Below, in pieces: positions 1-15,155 of a DNA stretch of 15,155 bases. A program made the position numbers and the translations under genes. The stretch lies in the NCBI GenBank assembly GCA_028565635.1, contig JAOXYB010028889.1:1-15155 (forward strand). The letters run 5' to 3'. Source of the stretch: Phoronis ovalis (lineage: Eukaryota > Phoronida > Phoronidae). Each line of letters starts with the position of its first letter. The stretch's first letter is position 1. The notes under the pieces are model-generated. The model was not told the DNA's origin, searched no databases, and worked only from the letters and a program-made list of their open reading frames with translations.

Positions 1-238
1 AATCATACAGCAAGCAATTAGAAGAATTTTATAATAATTGCTTTTGTTATCCATGTTTTCTATAGGCATCTATATTCCTCACCAGCTGTAAACTTCACTA
101 GGGCCAATCTCTCCAACTGGCAGCATTCTTGGCTGGGGGGTACACTCTCGGAGTTGTTTACAACTCACCGAATGTCTAGTTATCTAATAGTAGTTAACTA
201 ATAACAGGTCATGAATAATTTGTTATTTTAATTTTCAG
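1..238 (+). other. 3' part of an upstream MCCC2 intron
   Basis: The first 238 bases contain no MCCC2 coding sequence and end in the acceptor TTTTCAG (232-238), so the window opens inside an intron. The stretch at about 60-175 is less AT-rich than its surroundings and holds a perfect inverted repeat, GAGTTGT-TT-ACAACTC (151-166). I see no recognisable element or gene in it. Confidence 0.7.
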
Positions 239-6198
<5,960 letters not shown>

Positions 6199-6920
6199 AA
6201 TTCAATGACTAGGTATAGACTGAAATCATGGAAGTAAATTTAAACTATTACTATGCGAGATGTACATTTTAACTATAGTCACTCGCAAGATTGGAAATGT
6301 GGTTAGAATCAGTGTTTGAGACTGTTACACTGTATATCAGTTCTTAAATTCATACTCTTAGTTCTCGTCATCCTAATCTAAAAAAATTACCCAAGCAAAT
6401 CTTTTGATTTGTTTTTGACACCCTAATAGTAGACATCTTGGAACTTTTATTTGAATTAACATATTTTCTAAGATGAATTTCCGTTACTTCTATGTAAATT
6501 GAGAAAATTATTATAAATTAATACTTCATTGGCAGCTATTTTGATGTAGAAATTAGTGTGAACTATTGATTTCATATATACTCTTTCATTCACTTAAGTT
6601 AATGATGGTACTTGGTTAGAATATGTGAAGAAGCAGATAACTATCAGAATTCTTGGACAGATTATAACATTATATAAGGAGAGGTAATAAATAAGGAGTT
6701 TGAACATTTCTAGTTGCCAAGAATCCAACTGGGGTTTGTTGTCTAAAGGGATAAACTGCATCCATTTGTGTCTATTGTAACATTTAATTTGTACAGCAGC
6801 ACAGAATCTTTCAATTGTTGGGATCATCCAGGACCACCGCTAGTGAATAAACATGAGTGAGGAACATAAAACACAATTAGCAATGGCATCTAATTAACAA
6901 TAAAGCTTAGTGCAGATCAT
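6199..6920 (+). other. MCCC2: MCCC2 3' untranslated region (extent estimated)
   Basis: About 700 bases of AT-rich sequence follow the stop codon, with no further MCCC2 coding sequence and no convincing ORF. The end is estimated from the last canonical poly(A) signal at 6899-6904 and the T/GT-rich stretch after it. Earlier AATAAA hexamers at 6686-6691 and 6846-6851 could give shorter transcripts. Confidence 0.6.
6899..6904 (+). terminator. MCCC2: Poly(A) signal, MCCC2
   Basis: AATAAA is followed within 25-45 bases by T- and GT-rich sequence (TTTCTGTATTTTGTGT), the usual layout of a cleavage site. The alternatives at 6686-6691 and 6846-6851 lack such a clear downstream element. Confidence 0.6.
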
Positions 6921-6986
6921 CATAGTTTCTGTATTTTGTGTAATGAAGTTAATTCAGGAGCCACACTGTTTTTACACAATCATACT

Positions 6987-6992
6987 TTTATT
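6987..6992 (-). terminator. ANKEF1: Poly(A) signal, ANKEF1
   Basis: On the minus strand this reads AATAAA, about 520 bases past the ANKEF1 stop codon. It is followed on that strand by TTGTGT and GTGTGG motifs at about 6980-6960. I saw no other AATAAA on this strand between it and the stop, so the 3' UTR is probably about 0.5 kb. Confidence 0.6.
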
Positions 6993-7512
6993 CATTGCAT
7001 ATATTTCATAAATTTGTATAAATACTTTTGAAGTTTACAAGTCATAAAGAATCAGATTAAAACAAATTTCCACAAAATAACCAATGAAGGTAATATCAGA
7101 CAGTGTTAAAAATTACCACTTCCTTTTAAATTTAACTTGTCAAGGATAGAGTATTAATTATTAAAATAAAGGACAGCAGTATAAATTTTGAATTTGTTGT
7201 TGAAGATTCAATTAGTTCTCAGAGATCACAACACGTGATTATCACAGTACGCAATCAAAGGCATCATCTCACTGACAAAATCTCATACATGTTCTCAATT
7301 CAAGTTTAACAGAAAATTACAATTGTCCATAAAACTGACAATTTCATGACTCACTATATTAATTTCAAAGGCACAATATTCTTGACCAAAGCAATATATT
7401 GTTTCTGTCTCCTAATTTCCCACTATTTTCTACTGAAAGAACAGTCACAATACCCTAGCCAGAAGAGAACCATTAATTATAATTTGCCAGCATCCATGTT
7501 TTAAGGCATTTT

Positions 7513-12865
<5,353 letters not shown>

Positions 12866-12919
12866 TGTGGTGCTTGTCGCTTCAAATTTTATCAGACAAT
12901 AAAGTAGTTCAGACTAAAT
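12866..12919 (-). other. ANKEF1: Candidate ANKEF1 leader, 3' part, after a possible 5' UTR acceptor
   Basis: Upstream of the start codon the minus strand reads CTCTTTTTCTTGTAG (to 12920), a strong pyrimidine tract and AG. If used, the first coding exon would carry a 54-base leader ending CACCACA before ATG, with a non-coding first exon further upstream. If it is not used, transcription simply starts in the spacer. Confidence 0.4.
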
Positions 12920-13185
12920 CTACAAGAAAAAGAGTTGGCATAGTTGTCTTTTCGTCAAGTAAATTTTTTATCGGAAAGACAGTTTGATTCTGAGAGGATT
13001 TTGGGCGAGGGGGTTGGTACAGGCTCCAACCAAATCCACTGTCTAGACCATGTCTGTCGTTTAACCTACTTCCTTTTCTATCCTTGGCGGTTCCGTCTAA
13101 TGCAGATCTACATTAGCAACAGCCTCAGCAGTAGAACATTTTATTTAATAATTGAGTATTCACAATTTTGTAAGAGAATTTAAAT

Positions 13186-13225
13186 ATCGCGATTTTACTG
13201 GATATCTCGTGTAGAATTGGCCAAT
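13186..13225. promoter_or_regulatory. Candidate ANKEF1 upstream region: CCAAT palindrome and ATCGCGAT
   Basis: ATTGGCCAAT (13216-13225) is a perfect palindrome containing a CCAAT box on each strand. ATCGCGAT (13186-13193) is a perfect 8-bp palindrome 22 bp away. They lie 320-360 bp upstream of the ANKEF1 start codon, in a stretch (about 12980-13260) less AT-rich than its surroundings. Promoter function is inferred only from position and motif. Confidence 0.3.
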
Positions 13226-14862
13226 CGCAATATGAACAGAAATCAGATTTGGCGTGACATAACATTTTGAAGTCTAAACTTTTTTCAATTTAATTACCAA
13301 AACTGAGCAGTAATTAGTAGCTAAAGATAACTTCGAAGTAGTTTAACATACCTTCATTACTGTTCCAAGTACGAAAAATATTGAAACTGTATGAAAATTG
13401 AGCAAAAATAAACTTCAAAACTTTGTCAGAGAGGACCGCTACTTCTTGTTGGTCCCCATGATATACAAATAAAACGGCTCCTTGTGTGTGTCGTAACCAT
13501 GGTGCCCCTGTCCGACTATAATAGTTGACGAAACAGATGTTAGCATCCCGGTCAGCAGACATCAAATATATAAATATCGCAATAAAGGGCTTAAATCAGT
13601 AAAATACAGAAAGCAACTAGTTTTAAAGAGAAATAAAAATAATCTGTTTAAACATTTATCTCATGGGAAATTTCATTTTAATAATTCATAGCACTAGGTA
13701 TTGAACTAGGTAATTATCAAGTCTGTGCCACAGGTGGAGCCACTATACAGCAGCTATTCAATACAAGGAATTTGTTCGGGGATTATTACAAAGGTACAAA
13801 CTATGCATAGGAGAGTTCTCTTGACAGTCGCTATTTTAATATGAAGTATAAATAGTATTGTTTATACAGTGCATACGGCCCCTGGGATATCGTCATAAAC
13901 AAATCATAATGACATTCCCCTAAAATTGCAATTTCCTAATTTTGCTGTTTAATTAATTAAAAGTAATGCCACACTGATAAACATTTTGGCAGAAATGTTA
14001 AAAAGTACTCACACTTGGAACACCCACTTTGAAACATGGTTTTTAGGCATAGGTTTGTTATAATTCACTTTTAGTTCGCTTTGTTACAGTTTAAAAATTC
14101 ATTGTTTTGTCTCCTAGCTACTGTTAAAATTAAGATTCCTTCCAATGTTACTTTTAATTTTTTTTAATTGCTATTCTTGCATTAAAAAAAAAATTACATA
14201 AAAATGAATTGCTACATATTATAAACATTGATTTCCTTTATAAATTAACTTTTGTGTTTGCATAAATTTAGACTGGGTTTACTACTGTTTAGCTAAGTTT
14301 TTAATTGGATACCACTGTACCACACGTATCTAGATCTCGAGTATCCCTCCCCGAATAAGGTGACCAAGAAGTTGTATTAAACAGAGATAATTTATGAAAA
14401 TGTATGCCATTTGGGCATTTATTTTAGCAGAACATCGATAAACGGTTTTAAATGTGATACATAGCCTCAAGTCGGTACCAAGAGCACAACTGTACTACTG
14501 CACAATCTCTATTCATTCAATTATTTGAATCGATCACCCTTTTTCTGGCAAAATATTTATTCATTTGCCTCTTTTCGTTCAACATCATCCACCTCTTTCA
14601 CAAATTTTCATTCACTAATTATTCAACCAGCTCAGTTTTGGGCTGAGCTCAAGATAAAATTAGATGTCTGAAATTGTATAATGAGACAAAATGAAACAGA
14701 ATGAGAACAAAAAGTAAATTTTCTCAAAGCTGTCTTTTCTCTGTGTTTATATAATCAAAATACTGCAGCACAATGGTTTCCTCTATATCATGATTACTCT
14801 GTGTAAATTTTCTAGTCTCACACAATAATTTTCAAAATTTTCTTTCCACATAAAATGGAATC
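13226..14862. other. Intergenic spacer without a convincing gene
   Basis: Between the ANKEF1 upstream region and the COX7A-like gene there is 1.6 kb of mostly AT-rich DNA. The minus strand holds an 82-codon ORF from ATG 13562 to 13314. Its first half is richer in GC, but I recognise no family in it. TATAAATAG occurs on the plus strand at 13847-13855 with no gene behind it. No RNA gene, transposon terminus or array was seen. Confidence 0.5.
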
Positions 14863-14882
14863 TTTATTGTTCTTCATTTATT
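14863..14882 (-). terminator. Two poly(A) signals of the COX7A-like gene
   Basis: On the minus strand AATAAA occurs at 14882-14877 and again at 14868-14863, giving a 3' UTR of about 120-150 bases. T-rich sequence continues past the second. The short 3' UTR fits a small mitochondrial subunit gene. Confidence 0.6.
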
Positions 14883-14999
14883 AGTCTTTGTTGATATTAC
14901 ATTAAGAACAAACATCAAAATAGGTAGCATACAAATGTCACACGATGATATTAACTTATTCAAGAGCCTTGTCCTTGAAAAATCACTTGTAGTATTGAC

Positions 15000-15137
15000 C
15001 TAATTCTTCTTAGGTTGTGACATTAAATACAGATTGCCGACAGTGAGACCTAATCCAACGATACATGCAATAACGCTAATAGCATATCCTATGCTATCCG
15101 TTGATGTCTTTTGCCAAACTAGGTGACCATCATCTGC
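15000..15137 (-). CDS. Cytochrome c oxidase subunit 7A-like protein, last exon (partial)
   Basis: The minus strand reads TTGTTGTAG acceptor, then 45 codons and TAG (15002-15000), phase 0 at the exon start. The peptide begins ADDGHLVWQKTSTDS, continues with a hydrophobic segment of about 20 residues (AISVIACIVGLGLTVGNLYL), and ends MSQPKKN. The DDG...K...D...Y spacing, a single membrane helix and the S-x-PKK end match the C-terminus of COX7A, a small nuclear-encoded subunit of complex IV in the inner mitochondrial membrane. The related COX7A2L/SCAF1 factor has the same fold. The usual LKGG and LYR motifs are not preserved (QKTS and GYA here). A divergent COX7A, a COX7A-related paralog or an unrelated small membrane protein are all possible. 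The mitochondrial presequence and earlier exons lie beyond the right edge. Confidence 0.65.
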   Translation of the reverse strand, partial: ADDGHLVWQKTSTDSIGYAISVIACIVGLGLTVGNLYLMSQPKKN

Positions 15138-15155
15138 CTACAACAATATTATTCA

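Noticed and set aside
6594-6827. A 77-codon minus-strand ORF between the convergent genes
   Set aside because: It lies in the MCCC2 3' UTR, is AT-rich and resembles no family.
13012-13031. GGTTGG/CCAACC hairpin as a possible tRNA T-arm
   Set aside because: Loop length and sequence do not fit a T-arm and no other tRNA arms surround it.
12944-13183. A 79-codon plus-strand ORF upstream of ANKEF1
   Set aside because: No recognisable domain; it covers the presumed ANKEF1 promoter/leader region.
13493-13506. GTAACCATGGTGCC as a ciliary RFX X-box
   Set aside because: The second half-site does not match the RGYAAC consensus, so I cannot support it although a sperm/cilia gene lies downstream.
13847-13855. 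TATAAATAG as a plus-strand TATA box
   Set aside because: No plus-strand gene follows; such strings are expected by chance in AT-rich spacers.

Overview
The window is nuclear DNA from an animal, most likely an invertebrate. It is AT-rich and intron-dense, with introns mostly of 0.2-0.9 kb, all GT-AG. It carries animal mitochondrial-metabolism genes and an ANKEF1 ortholog. An arthropod is my best guess, because the last gene's tail resembles insect COX7A, but this cannot be proved from the sequence. There are no prokaryotic operons, CRISPR arrays, intact transposons or recognisable viral genes.

Layout: (1) Positions 239-6198, plus strand, hold the last twelve coding exons of MCCC2, the carboxyltransferase (beta) subunit of mitochondrial 3-methylcrotonyl-CoA carboxylase. 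They join without a frame break into 469 residues; roughly 95 N-terminal residues lie upstream of the window. (2) Positions 6199 to about 6990 hold the facing 3' ends of two convergent genes, with opposed poly(A) signals less than 100 bp apart. (3) Positions 12865 down to 7513, minus strand, hold a complete seven-exon ANKEF1 gene (ankyrin repeat and EF-hand protein). It reads as 774 residues with every exon junction in phase. (4) Positions 12866 to about 14860 are a 2 kb spacer with the presumed ANKEF1 promoter and leader and no convincing gene. (5) Positions 15137-15000, minus strand, hold the final coding exon of a cytochrome c oxidase subunit 7A-like protein with its own poly(A) signals; the rest lies beyond the right edge.

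The two mitochondrial genes act in leucine breakdown and in the respiratory chain. ANKEF1 is a cytoplasmic scaffold-type protein, linked in mammals to testis and sperm. Nothing indicates that the three genes act together; they look like ordinary neighbours.

The structure not explained by genes is mostly local. There is a five-copy minisatellite in an MCCC2 intron. A second minisatellite has a last copy that forms the 3' splice site of an MCCC2 exon and offers an in-frame alternative acceptor. The ANKEF1 calcium-binding loops look intact, and the COX7A-like tail is divergent. I found no evidence for a new multi-gene system.
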